In this document: piece by piece, positions 1 through 8,582 of the stretch | Position numbering within the stretch: the stretch's first letter is position 1 | Layout of the letters: every line of letters begins with the position of its first letter | Assembly: GCF_011008565.1 (NCBI RefSeq) | Contig: NZ_JAAIWK010000019.1 | Location: forward strand, 1-64,000 | Length of the DNA stretch: 64,000 nt | DNA from: Heyndrickxia ginsengihumi | GTDB lineage: Bacteria > Bacillota > Bacilli > Bacillales > Bacillaceae_C | Direction: 5' to 3' | Translations under genes and position numbers: made by a program | Notes under the pieces: generated by a model | Seen by the model: the letters and a program-made list of their open reading frames with translations, nothing else | Database searches by the model: none | Told to the model about the DNA's origin: nothing

Positions 1-79
1 GATCATATGTTGAATAATGCTCATCTAATTCCTTTAATATCTCGTATTTCTCTTCTGCAGAGTAAGATCTTTTGGACAT
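1..79 (-). mobile_element. 5' end of an IS3-like transposase OrfA (partial)
   Basis: The minus strand opens with an ATG at 79 preceded by a GGGGGAG ribosome binding site and reads MSKRSYSAEEKYEILKELDE and a few more residues before the window ends. A start of the type MSKR-(S/T)-(Y/F)-(S/T)-AEEK-(Y/F)-EI is typical of the helix-turn-helix OrfA of IS3-family (IS150 group) elements. Only 26 codons are visible, so whether the element is intact cannot be judged. In B. subtilis ponA follows ypoC; here this insertion and repeats follow instead, so ponA must lie beyond the window or elsewhere. Confidence 0.6.
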
Positions 80-148
80 AACAAATACTCCCCCATAAGT
101 AGCCAGATTTTTATTTTTTAATCTGTCTACCTAAAGGGGAGCATATCA
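80..148 (-). repeat. Probable terminal region of the IS3-like element
   Basis: Non-coding sequence upstream of the transposase start. Read on the minus strand it begins near 148 with TGATATGCTCCCCTTTAGG, then a GTAGACAGATTAAAA stretch. Position and TG start fit an IS3-type left inverted repeat. The opposite end is outside the window, so the boundary is an estimate. Confidence 0.4.
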
Positions 149-504
149 ATCTTTTATTCAATGGGGTTTTTCTCTTTCTTACTTAAGTTTCAAGATTAAT
201 AAGGAAAAACGATGTCCAGTTGCTAATTTCTTTCATTACATGGCCTTGTATCGTCTGCATGGGAAACTTTTTTAATTCACTGCATACAACGCTTGTCTTT
301 CGCGTTTTTCACATACGTTGCAATAACACGATAGATCAGGAGACTCCCCCCTTCCCGGAGAAAAAAAGCTGGCATGGCGGTGATCTTGGTAAAATGGCCC
401 GGAGCTTGCCAGCGGAAAGCCTTGGGGAACTTCTATCTAAAAAACTCTTTTCAAAAAAATGATTGTTTTTTAATGGATGTTTTTTCCCTTTAATTGTACA
501 TAAA

Positions 505-600
505 GGAGTGGATTAAGCGGAAACAGCACGACTCCTGCGGGATTGACTGAGAGCCAAGGATACTCATTTCGCTTGCCGAAGCGAGCCTCCTAAAGCGAAC
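505..600. repeat. G+C-rich dispersed intergenic repeat, copy 1 (partial)
   Basis: Contains AGCGGAAACAGCACGACTCC, then TGCGGGA and, 3' of that, GAAGCGAGCCTCC. The order of the blocks GCGGAA, GACTCCTGCGGG and GAGCCTCC matches the copies at 715-815 and, in reverse orientation, at 17309-17430. Similar palindrome-rich elements with CTCCTGCGGG and CCCGCGGAAAGC blocks are scattered in intergenic DNA of many Bacillaceae, as I recall them; I know no firm name. Confidence 0.55.
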
Positions 601-714
601 AGCATTCTCTTTTTGATAAAACATCTTACGAAAATAGCCAAAATTAAAAGATGATGAAAGAAAACTCAAAAGTGGCTTGCTAAAGAAGAACATTGCACAA
701 ATCAGCTCCGAAAA

Positions 715-815
715 TATATGTAGACTCCTGCGGGTGAACCCCCGCAGTTCATTAGTAAAGGAGACTCACCCGCCCGCCCGCGGAAAGTGAAGTATATTTT
801 CGGGGCGGATCTTTC
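715..815. repeat. G+C-rich dispersed intergenic repeat, copy 2
   Basis: Runs from GTAGACTCCTGCGGG through a CCCCGCAG block and GGAGACTCA to CCCGCCCGCCCGCGGAAAGT and ends near GGGGCGGATC. The palindromic pair CTGCGGG/CCCGCAG can fold. It is far richer in G+C than the flanking DNA and carries the same ordered blocks as the copy at 17309-17430. Confidence 0.6.
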
Positions 816-861
816 TTTCGTTAATATCCTTTTGTTCCAGTTTCTTTTTATCTATAATCTT

Positions 862-1374
862 TTATTGATCTTTTATTTTTTCTATCGTTAACTTTCGGGC
901 TCTATGCTTTTGTTGTTCCTGAATTAATTCTGTCAACTGCATAAATGATGAAAACGATGTTGGCCTCTGCAAAATATAGTGCAGTCTTTCTTCGATATTA
1001 ACTGGTACTGTTTCTAGTGCTGCAATTTCAGTAGATAAGTCTTGTAAAACGACTCTTTTGTGATTACTCCAAAACAATAATGAAAGAAAAATAGCAATTC
1101 CCTCAATAAGCTCATGTTGCACATTCTTTTCCCGTTTTTGAAAGCGTTGATAAAGTACATGATAGAGTTGTTGCCAATATGTAATATACTGACTCAAATA
1201 AGCTTCCTCATGTTCCTTAACCCATGGCGTTTCTTTACTAAGATGATGTTCATATTGAATTTCATAAGGAAAGTAGCCCCTCGCTGATAACGATTTGCTT
1301 TCGAAGTTTACTGCAATTGTTGAAGATGAAAAAAATAAAGGGTGCTGTAACGATTGTGGAATCATTACCTCCAT
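862..1374 (-). CDS. ypoC: YpoC-like protein of unknown function
   Basis: A 170-residue protein with no recognised domain; it has an HHLSKETPWVKEHEE segment and a basic C-terminal tail (HRARKLTIEKIKDQ). Its ATG follows the nth stop codon directly (TAAATG), with a GGAGG site inside the end of nth, so translation is probably coupled. Identification as YpoC rests on position right after dnaD-nth and on size. A second Met at residue 4 could also serve as start. It is followed by repeats and an insertion sequence rather than ponA. Confidence 0.7.
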   Translation of the reverse strand: MEVMIPQSLQHPLFFSSSTIAVNFESKSLSARGYFPYEIQYEHHLSKETPWVKEHEEAYLSQYITYWQQLYHVLYQRFQKREKNVQHELIEGIAIFLSLLFWSNHKRVVLQDLSTEIAALETVPVNIEERLHYILQRPTSFSSFMQLTELIQEQQKHRARKLTIEKIKDQ

Positions 1375-2031
1375 TTAACTAATCCTCCGTTTTTTCATTC
1401 TTTTCTTCCCTTCACGACAAATATCCAGAAGCGGGCAAATGTCACATTGAGGATTTTGGGCTTTACAATGATACCTTCCAAAAAAGATCATTCTATGATG
1501 TGTAATCGACCATTCATCTTTTGGGATTTTTTTCATTAATGTTTTTTCTACTTCTAATACACTATCTTTATATCGGCAGAAACCTAAACGTTTGCTGACT
1601 CTTTCAACATGGGTATCAACGGCAATAGCTGGTGTTCCAAAAGCTACAGATACGACGACATTTGCTGTCTTTCTGCCTACACCAGGAAGCTTAATTAACT
1701 CATCACGATCATTGGGTACTTTCCGATCATATTGATCAATTAACATTTGGCATAGCTTTTGGATATTTTTTGCTTTATTACGATATAGTCCAATCGAACG
1801 AATATCTTCTTGTAGCTCTTCTAATGGGACTGCAACATAATCATCAGGGGTTTTATATTTTTGAAATAAATCTTTCGTCACTTTATTTACTAAAGCATCT
1901 GTACATTGCGCTGAAAGAGCTACGGCAATAACTAATTCAAATGGATTGGAATGATTTAATTCACAATGCGCATCAGGAAACATTTTTCCCATTTCATCAA
2001 GGCAATATCTAATCTGCTGTTTGTTTAACAT
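1375..2031 (-). CDS. nth: Endonuclease III (DNA glycosylase/AP lyase)
   Basis: Base-excision repair enzyme that removes oxidised pyrimidines and cleaves abasic sites. The 218-residue protein has the helix-hairpin-helix LPGVGRKTANVV with catalytic Lys at about residue 121, the general acid/base Asp in AVDTHV (about 139), and a C-terminal [4Fe-4S] loop with four Cys spaced C-x6-C-x2-C-x5-C. The length is normal. GAGGAG precedes the ATG. It lies 28 bp downstream of dnaD and abuts ypoC, the usual Bacillus arrangement. Confidence 0.97.
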   Translation of the reverse strand: MLNKQQIRYCLDEMGKMFPDAHCELNHSNPFELVIAVALSAQCTDALVNKVTKDLFQKYKTPDDYVAVPLEELQEDIRSIGLYRNKAKNIQKLCQMLIDQYDRKVPNDRDELIKLPGVGRKTANVVVSVAFGTPAIAVDTHVERVSKRLGFCRYKDSVLEVEKTLMKKIPKDEWSITHHRMIFFGRYHCKAQNPQCDICPLLDICREGKKRMKKRRIS

Positions 2032-2059
2032 CTATATATACTCCTCTTAACCAAACAAT

Positions 2060-2761
2060 TTACTTCTCTAACCAATTATAAAAAGGAACTGCATTAGGAC
2101 TTTTTCCATTACCATTTCCACTTACTTGTTTTCGCTGCTGATGGAACTTCTTACCATATTCCCTTGCCGCTTCTACCGTTCGAATATTGTTCTTCTTCCA
2201 ATCAAATAAAATTCGATCAATGTAACGAAAGCTTAATTTTCCTGAGATGACTGCTTCTCTTAAAGCAGCCCTTATGATTTCCGGCGTTTGCTGATCCTGA
2301 TCAATCCACATCGCCAATGTTTCACATTCTAACGGGGAAAGCGGCCGCCCAAATTCCTGTTCAAAGATCGTATATAAATCAGTTTCTTCAAGCAAATTTT
2401 TTTCGAGTTCATCTTGTTTTTTGTCATAAATAAATTCATCAATTAACTTTAAAAATAATGGTTTAATCGAATATCTTTCAAATAAAATCGTCTCATCTTT
2501 TGAGCCTTCCTCAATTGCTAAAAACTGCTGCTGAATTAATCTCCGTAACATCATTACACATTGGTTTTCAGAGATCACCATTCTATCTGCTAAATCTTTC
2601 GGCGTTGGAAAGTAAATACCATCCTCTAAAAAAGAATAAACTTGCAATAAAAGTACAAGTTCAGTTTCATTCAAGCCTAATTGTTTATATTTTTTCAGTA
2701 ATAACTGTGGGATTGAAAGAACACCTTGTTCAAGCCATGACATCATTAATTCTTTATCCAT
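2060..2761 (-). CDS. dnaD: DNA replication initiation protein DnaD
   Basis: Primosomal protein acting with DnaB and DnaI to load the replicative helicase at oriC and stalled forks. The start chosen (MDKELMMSWLEQG) gives 233 residues, close to the B. subtilis length, and has GAGGTG eight bases upstream; an in-frame ATG 42 bases further up is less well placed. The N-terminal winged helix contains QLGLNETELVLLL. The C-terminal DnaB_2 domain contains PLSPLECETLAMW and LSFRYIDRILFDWKKNN, and the protein ends in PFYNWLEK. It heads dnaD-nth-ypoC. Confidence 0.96.
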   Translation of the reverse strand: MDKELMMSWLEQGVLSIPQLLLKKYKQLGLNETELVLLLQVYSFLEDGIYFPTPKDLADRMVISENQCVMMLRRLIQQQFLAIEEGSKDETILFERYSIKPLFLKLIDEFIYDKKQDELEKNLLEETDLYTIFEQEFGRPLSPLECETLAMWIDQDQQTPEIIRAALREAVISGKLSFRYIDRILFDWKKNNIRTVEAAREYGKKFHQQRKQVSGNGNGKSPNAVPFYNWLEK

Positions 2762-2904
2762 TTTGCACACCTCATTCATTAGTATATCATGAGATTCTAT
2801 CATAATGGAATGAAAAGCAATTGTTATTAACTTCCTTAAAATTCACTCTCATAATCACGAAAATCGTGGTAAATCCATTGTTCTCATTCAAGCATGGCTG
2901 TAAT

Positions 2905-2934
2905 GAAAAATGATCACGCATATTATGCGTGATC
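2905..2934 (-). terminator. Terminator of asnS
   Basis: Minus strand: GATCACGCAT and ATGCGTGATC flank a 3-base loop and are followed by ATTTTT. It begins 13 bases past the asnS stop and separates asnS from dnaD. Confidence 0.8.
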
Positions 2935-2947
2935 GATTAAACATCTA

Positions 2948-4240
2948 TTATGGATAAATACGATTTAAAAGTCTTGGGAACGGAATCGTTTCACGCACAT
3001 GCTCAACACCAGAAATCCAAGCAACTGTACGTTCCAAGCCTAATCCAAATCCCGAATGTGGCACAGAGCCGTATTTGCGAAGTTCTAAATACCATTTATA
3101 TGCATCTTCAGATAAATGAAAGTCTTTCAATCGTTTTACTAGAAGATCATAATCATGTATCCGTTCACTGCCACCAATAATTTCACCATAACCTTCAGGA
3201 GCAATTAAATCCGCACATAGTACCACTTCAGGACGTTCAGGATGCGGCTGCATATAAAAAGGTTTTATCGCTGTTGGATAATTCGTGATAAACACAGGCA
3301 TATCGAAACTTTCAGCAATTGCCGTTTCATGAGGAGCCCCAAAATCTTCACCCCATTGAATATCATCGAAACCTTTTTCATGTAATAATTTGATTGCATC
3401 ATCATAAGTAATTCGTGGGAATGGTGCTTTAATTTTTTCTAATTTTGAAGTATCGCGTCCAAGTCTTTGTAAATCTAATTTACAGTTTGCAAGCACAGAT
3501 TGCACAACATATGCAACATATTCTTCTTGGACTTTTAAACTATCTTCATGTTGATAAAAAGCCATTTCAGGTTCTATCATCCAAAATTCGATTAAATGAC
3601 GGCGTGTTTTAGATTTTTCAGCGCGGAAGGTCGGTCCAAATGAAAATACTTTTCCAAATGCCATTGCAGCAGCTTCCATATAAAGCTGACCACTTTGTGA
3701 AAGATAAGCATCTTCCTCAAAATATTTTGTATGGAATAGTTCTGTTGTTCCTTCCGGTGCACTTCCCGTTAAAATTGGCGGATCAATTTTTGTAAATCCA
3801 TTTTGGTTAAAAAACTCATACGTTGAACGAATAATTTCATTTCTGATTTTCATTACTGCATGCTGGCGTCGTGAACGCAACCATAAGTGACGATGATCCA
3901 TTAAAAACTCAGTTCCGTGCTCTTTCGGAGTAATAGGATAGTCAGTTGCTTCATGAATTACTTCAACATTTTTCACTTGAAGTTCATAACCAAACGGAGA
4001 ACGCTCATCCTCCGTCACCGTTCCTGTCACATATAAAGAAGTTTCTTGTGTCAGTGATTTCGCTGTTTTAAATACTTCTTCATCAACTTCACTTTTTACG
4101 ACAACACCTTGGATGAATCCAGTACCGTCACGAAGCTGAAGGAAGGCGATTTTTCCGCTTGAACGCTTATTATTCAGCCAAACGCCAATCGTTACTTCTT
4201 CTCCAATATGTTGGCCTACTTCTGATATTGTAATTTTCAC
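2948..4240 (-). CDS. asnS: Asparaginyl-tRNA synthetase
   Basis: Class IIb synthetase charging tRNA-Asn. The start is GTG at 4240 ([10 protein letters not shown]), eight bases after TGGAGG, giving 430 residues as in B. subtilis; the in-frame ATG seven codons upstream overlaps the binding site. The N-terminal OB-fold holds [17 protein letters not shown]. Class II motif 2 is [21 protein letters not shown] and motif 3 is [12 protein letters not shown] near the C-terminus. In B. subtilis aspB lies between asnS and ypmB; here it is missing. Confidence 0.97.
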   Translation of the reverse strand: MKITISEVGQHIGEEVTIGVWLNNKRSSGKIAFLQLRDGTGFIQGVVVKSEVDEEVFKTAKSLTQETSLYVTGTVTEDERSPFGYELQVKNVEVIHEATDYPITPKEHGTEFLMDHRHLWLRSRRQHAVMKIRNEIIRSTYEFFNQNGFTKIDPPILTGSAPEGTTELFHTKYFEEDAYLSQSGQLYMEAAAMAFGKVFSFGPTFRAEKSKTRRHLIEFWMIEPEMAFYQHEDSLKVQEEYVAYVVQSVLANCKLDLQRLGRDTSKLEKIKAPFPRITYDDAIKLLHEKGFDDIQWGEDFGAPHETAIAESFDMPVFITNYPTAIKPFYMQPHPERPEVVLCADLIAPEGYGEIIGGSERIHDYDLLVKRLKDFHLSEDAYKWYLELRKYGSVPHSGFGLGLERTVAWISGVEHVRETIPFPRLLNRIYP

Positions 4241-4381
4241 GTTTATTCCCTCCAAAAACATCTAACAGAGCTCTCAAATATAAACATACATTATGTAGCA
4301 GTTCTTATTATACTAAATGCGAACAAAAAAAGGAAATAGGTAGAAAAAAGTCTAAATTTATTTAATTCGACCAGTTTTGAT

Positions 4382-4831
4382 TCATTCATGTTTCGCAAAT
4401 GGCACTTCATAATAATTTAGATTATTGCCTTTTTCATATGCAACTTCCCAAATAGCCGTTTGATCATCCATCCCTAAGCGGACGGATAAAATTTTATCTG
4501 GATTTTTACTGCGCTTAACAGTATTCATTGCCTCTGTTTTAGAAATTCCATCCTTCCATTTCATTGTTTTAAATTGATGTGGATGTTTCTTTGGAATCCA
4601 AACGACCATTTCCTGCTTCTTATTATTTTTTCCAACTACAACATAATACGTTGTAGAGCCGCTATATAAATAAAATTGATCAACCGATTGTATATGGGCT
4701 TCTTTGCCCGCGATTTTTTGAGCATATTGATAAGCATCATTATAAGGTTTGCGGGCTTGACTATACACTGTAACTGTAAAGACGATTATGACCGCAACAA
4801 TTATCCCTACTGCTAACAAAACTTTTTTCAT
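4382..4831 (-). CDS. ypmB: TseB/YpmB-like membrane-anchored protein
   Basis: A 149-residue protein with one N-terminal membrane helix (about residues 4-24) and a small extracytoplasmic domain of the DUF5590/PepSY-like type. In B. subtilis the homologue YpmB (TseB) has been linked to the cell-elongation transpeptidase PBP2A; a similar role here is inference. A Tyr-rich stretch (DQFYLYSGSTTYYVVVG) and the segment SVRLGMDDQTAIWEVAYEK are visible. It is 50 bp downstream of ypmA, as in B. subtilis apart from the missing aspB. Confidence 0.85.
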   Translation of the reverse strand: MKKVLLAVGIIVAVIIVFTVTVYSQARKPYNDAYQYAQKIAGKEAHIQSVDQFYLYSGSTTYYVVVGKNNKKQEMVVWIPKKHPHQFKTMKWKDGISKTEAMNTVKRSKNPDKILSVRLGMDDQTAIWEVAYEKGNNLNYYEVPFAKHE

Positions 4832-4881
4832 TTACGACCCTCATTTTTCTAATTAGTATCAAATTTGGTTATGTTCGTTGC

Positions 4882-5052
4882 TTAAGTTCGATAAATCGTA
4901 AATTTAGCAAGTCCCTCTTCATCTTGATCCAACGCTAGACCAAACATTAAATCTTGTTTTTTTAACGTCCTATTCAACGTATCCACAAGTTTATATAAAT
5001 CAGGTTGATATTTAACTTTAACCGTTGAAAGAACTTCGATTTTATTCTCCAT
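4882..5052 (-). CDS. ypmA: YpmA family small protein
   Basis: A 56-residue protein beginning MENKIEVLSTVKVKYQPDLY and ending KFTIYRT. It is colinear with my recollection of B. subtilis YpmA, including LYKLVD, LNRTLK, LMFGLA and the terminal FTIYRT. Its function is unknown. An AAGGGTGATC site precedes the ATG. It lies between dinG and ypmB, its conserved place. No membrane segment is present. Confidence 0.88.
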   Translation of the reverse strand: MENKIEVLSTVKVKYQPDLYKLVDTLNRTLKKQDLMFGLALDQDEEGLAKFTIYRT

Positions 5053-5118
5053 TATGATCACCCTTTATAAACAAATATTGTTATTAATATTCAACCACTT
5101 TACGGTTACAATAAAATA

Positions 5119-5230
5119 CGAATCATTTCATCACAATGTTGCGTCAATATACGAAATGATGAATTGGTTAACCATAAAAATTCTCTAGTTCACACCTTTT
5201 TTATACGCTGCAATGAAGGCAGCGTTTTTT
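5119..5230 (+). ncRNA. Candidate plus-strand small RNA opposite the dinG 3' end
   Basis: A promoter-like TTAATA (5084-5089), 17 bases, then TACAAT (5107-5112) precedes a segment with stem ATCATTTC/GAAATGAT. It ends in a clean intrinsic terminator on the plus strand at 5205-5230. No plus-strand gene is nearby to own that terminator. The promoter match is modest, so the RNA is hypothetical. Confidence 0.3.
5205..5230 (+). terminator. Plus-strand intrinsic terminator
   Basis: ACGCTGC (5205-5211), a 7-base loop, GCAGCGT (5219-5225), then a run of T to 5230. The T tract lies on the plus strand only; read from dinG on the minus strand the hairpin is followed by TATAAAAAAG, so it is oriented against dinG. 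Confidence 0.65.
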
Positions 5231-8036
5231 ATAGCCATTTTTCTATCAGTTCAATTGTTTCATTCAATGATTGGTGTTCGATTTTCATATTTGGAATCGA
5301 TTGTATGAATGCTTGTCCATACTTTGTCGTTTCTATTCTTCGATCTAAAATAAGAAAAATACCTCTATCCGTCTTTTGCCTAATTAATCTGCCAAATCCT
5401 TGTTTAAACCGGATAACTGCTTCCGGCAAGGAATAGGCGGAAAATGGATTTTTTCCTAACGAGCGAAGATATTCGCTTTTTGCCTCGATCACCGGTTCAT
5501 CAGGCGGTAAGAAAGGTAAGCGCACCATGACTAGACATGAGAGATTTTCTCCCGGAATGTCGACACCTTCCCAAAAACTATTTGTACCGAATAATATGGC
5601 CTTTTCAAATTTTTGAAAGTTTTTTGTTAACCTTGAACGGCTCCCAGCTGTTACACCTTGAGCAATTAATAGAAAATCATCTAATGTGCCACTATCCTTC
5701 ATTAACTGATAAATATTTTTCAATAATTCGTATGATGTAAATAATACGAGCATTCTCCCTTTTGTTGCTTGTGCAATGGCAATTAAATGACTAGCCACTT
5801 GTTCAGAAAATTCCATGCTATCTACTTGGGAAATATCAGGCAGATCATTTGGAATAATGAATTTTGTATTTTTTTCATACGGAAAAGGAGATGCGATCTG
5901 CTCTGTCCGAATCGCTGATGCTGAATATCCAATCTCATTTAAGAAAAATTGAAAAGATGAATTAATCGTTAATGTTGCTGACGTAAGAATGACACTTTTC
6001 TTATTCGAAAACAATTCCCGTTGCAGCGAATCTGCTACATAAATGGGCTGACGCTGAATTGAAATACTCGTTGGCAAAGCACGCAGATCGCCTTCAAGCC
6101 AAAGAACTTCTGGAAGATGATCATCTTCATAGTATAACGCCCTGATTTCTTGCTTAACCTGTTTCCAATCATTTAAAAAACTGTACAGCTCTTCAATAAA
6201 CGCTTGTTCTTTATCATTTAGTTGAACTTTCTTTTCCTCTAAATCCTTAAGTCGACTTCTCAGCGCTTTATCAACATCTGTCAATGATGTGCTAATTCTT
6301 TCAGCACACCATTTAATCGAATTCCAATTTTTCGAATCCAGTATATCTTTTTTAATGCGAATTTTAACTTTTTGATATCCTTTTGAATGATGTTTTTGCT
6401 TTTGTAAATACTGCGCCAGCATTAGAAACAAATCGTCGATATCTGCATCTAAAGATTTTAAATATGATTCAAATTCAAATGCATGAGGAGAGCCATGAAT
6501 TCCATGGGTTTCAAGAATATTCTCCAGCTGATAAAACATTTGCTTTTGATCGTATATCCCCAACTTGCTAATTAAAAATTTTATTCGATTGTAAATAATT
6601 TTGTCACCAAAATATTCACGCGCTGTTCGTTCAAGATGATGCGCCTCGTCGATCACTAAATATTGAAATTCAGCATAGACATCTGATTGATTCGCCATTT
6701 CACTAAATAACATCGCATGGTTTGTAACGACAATATCCGCATTAAGTGCTTGCTGTTTTGCATATTGATAAAAATCTCTTGTTTTCCAAGGATCTTGCTT
6801 ATTGGCAAGATGCCATCCGTCTTGTTTAATTCTTTGCCAATATGTACGTCCTCCTGTTGATAAATTTAATTCATCAACATCGCCCGTTATTGTGAGCGTT
6901 AACCATATAAGAATTTGCATTTTTGCTAGTACAGAATCATAATTTTGGTCATGTTCTGTCAGTGATTGCTCAAATTTAAATAAATTTAAATAATGGCTTC
7001 TCCCCTTTAATAAAACGGCATTAATTGGAGATTCAAGGATATGCTGCAAAGCCTTAATTTCTTTTCTCATTAATTGATGTTGTAATTGTACTGTATATGT
7101 ACTGATTAAAACAGGCTTCTGTTCTTTAATCGCGAAAAACACGCTTGGCAATAAGTAACCTAGAGATTTTCCTACTCCTGTACCCGCTTCGATCACTGCT
7201 ACTTTACTATGTTGAAAAGAATCGTATACAACGTCCATCATACGGCATTGCCCGTCGCGGGATTCATAATGAGAAAACATACTCATTAGAAGCTCGTCTT
7301 TTTCTTTATGGCTTTTAGGATAGTCACTTAATAACCGTGTAGAAGATGTATTAGAACGATAGATTTTTTTTCGAAGAGCGATTCCACGATAAACCTCTAA
7401 TTGCTCTGGTAATTTTTCTATATGTTGACGATTTTGTTCAAGTGCTTCTTGAAATAGAAGTGATACATCGCTTTTTAAATGTTGAGATAGCATTGTCAGC
7501 TTTTCCAATGTTACAAGCGGCAATGCCTCAATTCTCTTTTTAAATAATAATAGCAGTTCCGCTGTTACATATGCATCGCTATCAGCTTGATGGGGCTTTA
7601 TATGTGATAACGATAAACGTTCTGCTAAATCCCCTAATTTAAAGCTGTCCGAAGTTGGAAGCATAATTTTTGCCAATTCGACAGTATCAATACTTTTGCC
7701 ATAAAATCTTTCCACACCAGCATTCGTAAATTCCTCTTGTAAAAACGGTAAATCGAATAAGACATTATGAGCGACAAATATGCTATTTTCAAGTAACTGA
7801 GCAATTTTGGGAGCAATTTCGGTAAAAGTCGGGGCATTTTTAACCATGTCATCATTAATCCCCGTTAATTCTTCTATGAAAATAGGCACAGATACACCTG
7901 GATTTACGAAGCTTGAGTATTGATTCATAATTTGATTATTTTCAATGACAACAGCGGAAAATTGGATAATACGATCACCTTTTTTTGCTGCATTTCCGGT
8001 TGTCTCAATATCTACTACTACATAACGCTGTGTCAT
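5229..8036 (-). CDS. dinG: DinG-family 3'-5' exonuclease/helicase-like ATPase
   Basis: A 935-residue protein fusing an N-terminal DEDDh exonuclease (DIETTG at residues 9-14, HNVLFDLPF, His in PHQADSDA) to an XPD/DinG superfamily 2 ATPase with Walker A EAGTGVGKS, Walker B VIDEAHH and motif VI QGFGRLIRQ. No four-Cys iron-sulfur cluster is evident, in keeping with Firmicute DinG-type nucleases. The start at 8036 (MTQRYVVVDIETTG) has AGGTGA just upstream; the ATG 15 codons earlier would add an atypical leader. It lies downstream of panBCD. Confidence 0.94.
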   Translation of the reverse strand: MTQRYVVVDIETTGNAAKKGDRIIQFSAVVIENNQIMNQYSSFVNPGVSVPIFIEELTGINDDMVKNAPTFTEIAPKIAQLLENSIFVAHNVLFDLPFLQEEFTNAGVERFYGKSIDTVELAKIMLPTSDSFKLGDLAERLSLSHIKPHQADSDAYVTAELLLLFKKRIEALPLVTLEKLTMLSQHLKSDVSLLFQEALEQNRQHIEKLPEQLEVYRGIALRKKIYRSNTSSTRLLSDYPKSHKEKDELLMSMFSHYESRDGQCRMMDVVYDSFQHSKVAVIEAGTGVGKSLGYLLPSVFFAIKEQKPVLISTYTVQLQHQLMRKEIKALQHILESPINAVLLKGRSHYLNLFKFEQSLTEHDQNYDSVLAKMQILIWLTLTITGDVDELNLSTGGRTYWQRIKQDGWHLANKQDPWKTRDFYQYAKQQALNADIVVTNHAMLFSEMANQSDVYAEFQYLVIDEAHHLERTAREYFGDKIIYNRIKFLISKLGIYDQKQMFYQLENILETHGIHGSPHAFEFESYLKSLDADIDDLFLMLAQYLQKQKHHSKGYQKVKIRIKKDILDSKNWNSIKWCAERISTSLTDVDKALRSRLKDLEEKKVQLNDKEQAFIEELYSFLNDWKQVKQEIRALYYEDDHLPEVLWLEGDLRALPTSISIQRQPIYVADSLQRELFSNKKSVILTSATLTINSSFQFFLNEIGYSASAIRTEQIASPFPYEKNTKFIIPNDLPDISQVDSMEFSEQVASHLIAIAQATKGRMLVLFTSYELLKNIYQLMKDSGTLDDFLLIAQGVTAGSRSRLTKNFQKFEKAILFGTNSFWEGVDIPGENLSCLVMVRLPFLPPDEPVIEAKSEYLRSLGKNPFSAYSLPEAVIRFKQGFGRLIRQKTDRGIFLILDRRIETTKYGQAFIQSIPNMKIEHQSLNETIELIEKWL

Positions 8037-8108
8037 GATATCACCTAATTTAATGAAATCCTTTTTACATATCCTAAACATTTTAACATAATTTCAATCT
8101 AGAAAATA

Positions 8109-8164
8109 GAGGGCCTGCCCCCACTAAAAGCAAATTCATGACCTTTAGTGAAGACAGGCACCTC
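8109..8164 (-). terminator. Terminator after panD
   Basis: On the minus strand a long imperfect hairpin starts right after the panD stop: GAGGTGCCTGTCTTCACTAA pairs, with G-T pairs and one bulge, with TTTAGTGGGGGCAGGCCCTC, then TATTTTCT. It separates panBCD from dinG. Confidence 0.65.
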
Positions 8165-8548
8165 TTAAAGTATAGTAGAAGCTGGTTCTGCTGAAAGCAT
8201 CTCTTTAATTCGGTTATGTTCATCCATCAAAGCAATTTTAGGCTGGTGATGCAACATTTCTTCCTCTGTAAGCATTGCATAAGAAATGATGATGACGATA
8301 TCTCCTATTTGAGCAAGCCTTGCAGCAGCACCATTTAAGCAAATAACGCCGCTCCCTCTTTCGCCAGCAATGATATATGTTTCAAAGCGGGCCCCATTAT
8401 GATTATTCACAATTTGTACTTTTTCATTTTCTACCATTCCAACTGCATCTAAAATGTCAGCGTCAATTGTAATGCTCCCAACATAGTTTAGATTTGCCTC
8501 TGTCACAGTAGCTCTGTGAATTTTTCCGTTCATTAATGTACGCAACAT
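8165..8548 (-). CDS. panD: Aspartate 1-decarboxylase precursor
   Basis: Makes beta-alanine from aspartate for pantothenate synthesis. The 127-residue proenzyme has the self-cleavage site at Gly24-Ser25 in NYVGSITID, which would generate the pyruvoyl group, plus [13 protein letters not shown] and IIISYA. The start at 8548 follows GGAGGAGATGAC; an in-frame ATG 20 codons upstream lies in the panC-panD gap and would add an unlikely hydrophobic leader. Last gene of panBCD. Confidence 0.96.
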   Translation of the reverse strand: MLRTLMNGKIHRATVTEANLNYVGSITIDADILDAVGMVENEKVQIVNNHNGARFETYIIAGERGSGVICLNGAAARLAQIGDIVIIISYAMLTEEEMLHHQPKIALMDEHNRIKEMLSAEPASTIL

Positions 8549-8582
8549 GTCATCTCCTCCAAAAAATGCACCGATTAAACAA

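Larger units (their letters stand above)
149..861. other. Intergenic region with dispersed repeats and no convincing gene
   Basis: About 700 bases between the IS3-like end and ypoC. It holds two G+C-rich repeat copies (listed separately) and an inverted repeat with arms GCTGGCA (368-374) and TGCCAGC (407-413). Short open frames here lack ribosome binding sites and recognisable composition, and I do not call them genes. No terminator for the ypoC operon is obvious. Confidence 0.6.

Noticed and set aside
220-462. 80-codon plus-strand frame near the IS end
   Set aside because: No ribosome binding site, no recognisable composition, and it crosses the inverted repeat at 368-413.
5164-5436. 90-codon plus-strand frame opposite dinG
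   Set aside because: Antisense to conserved dinG coding sequence and crosses the plus-strand terminator at 5205-5230; no ribosome binding site.
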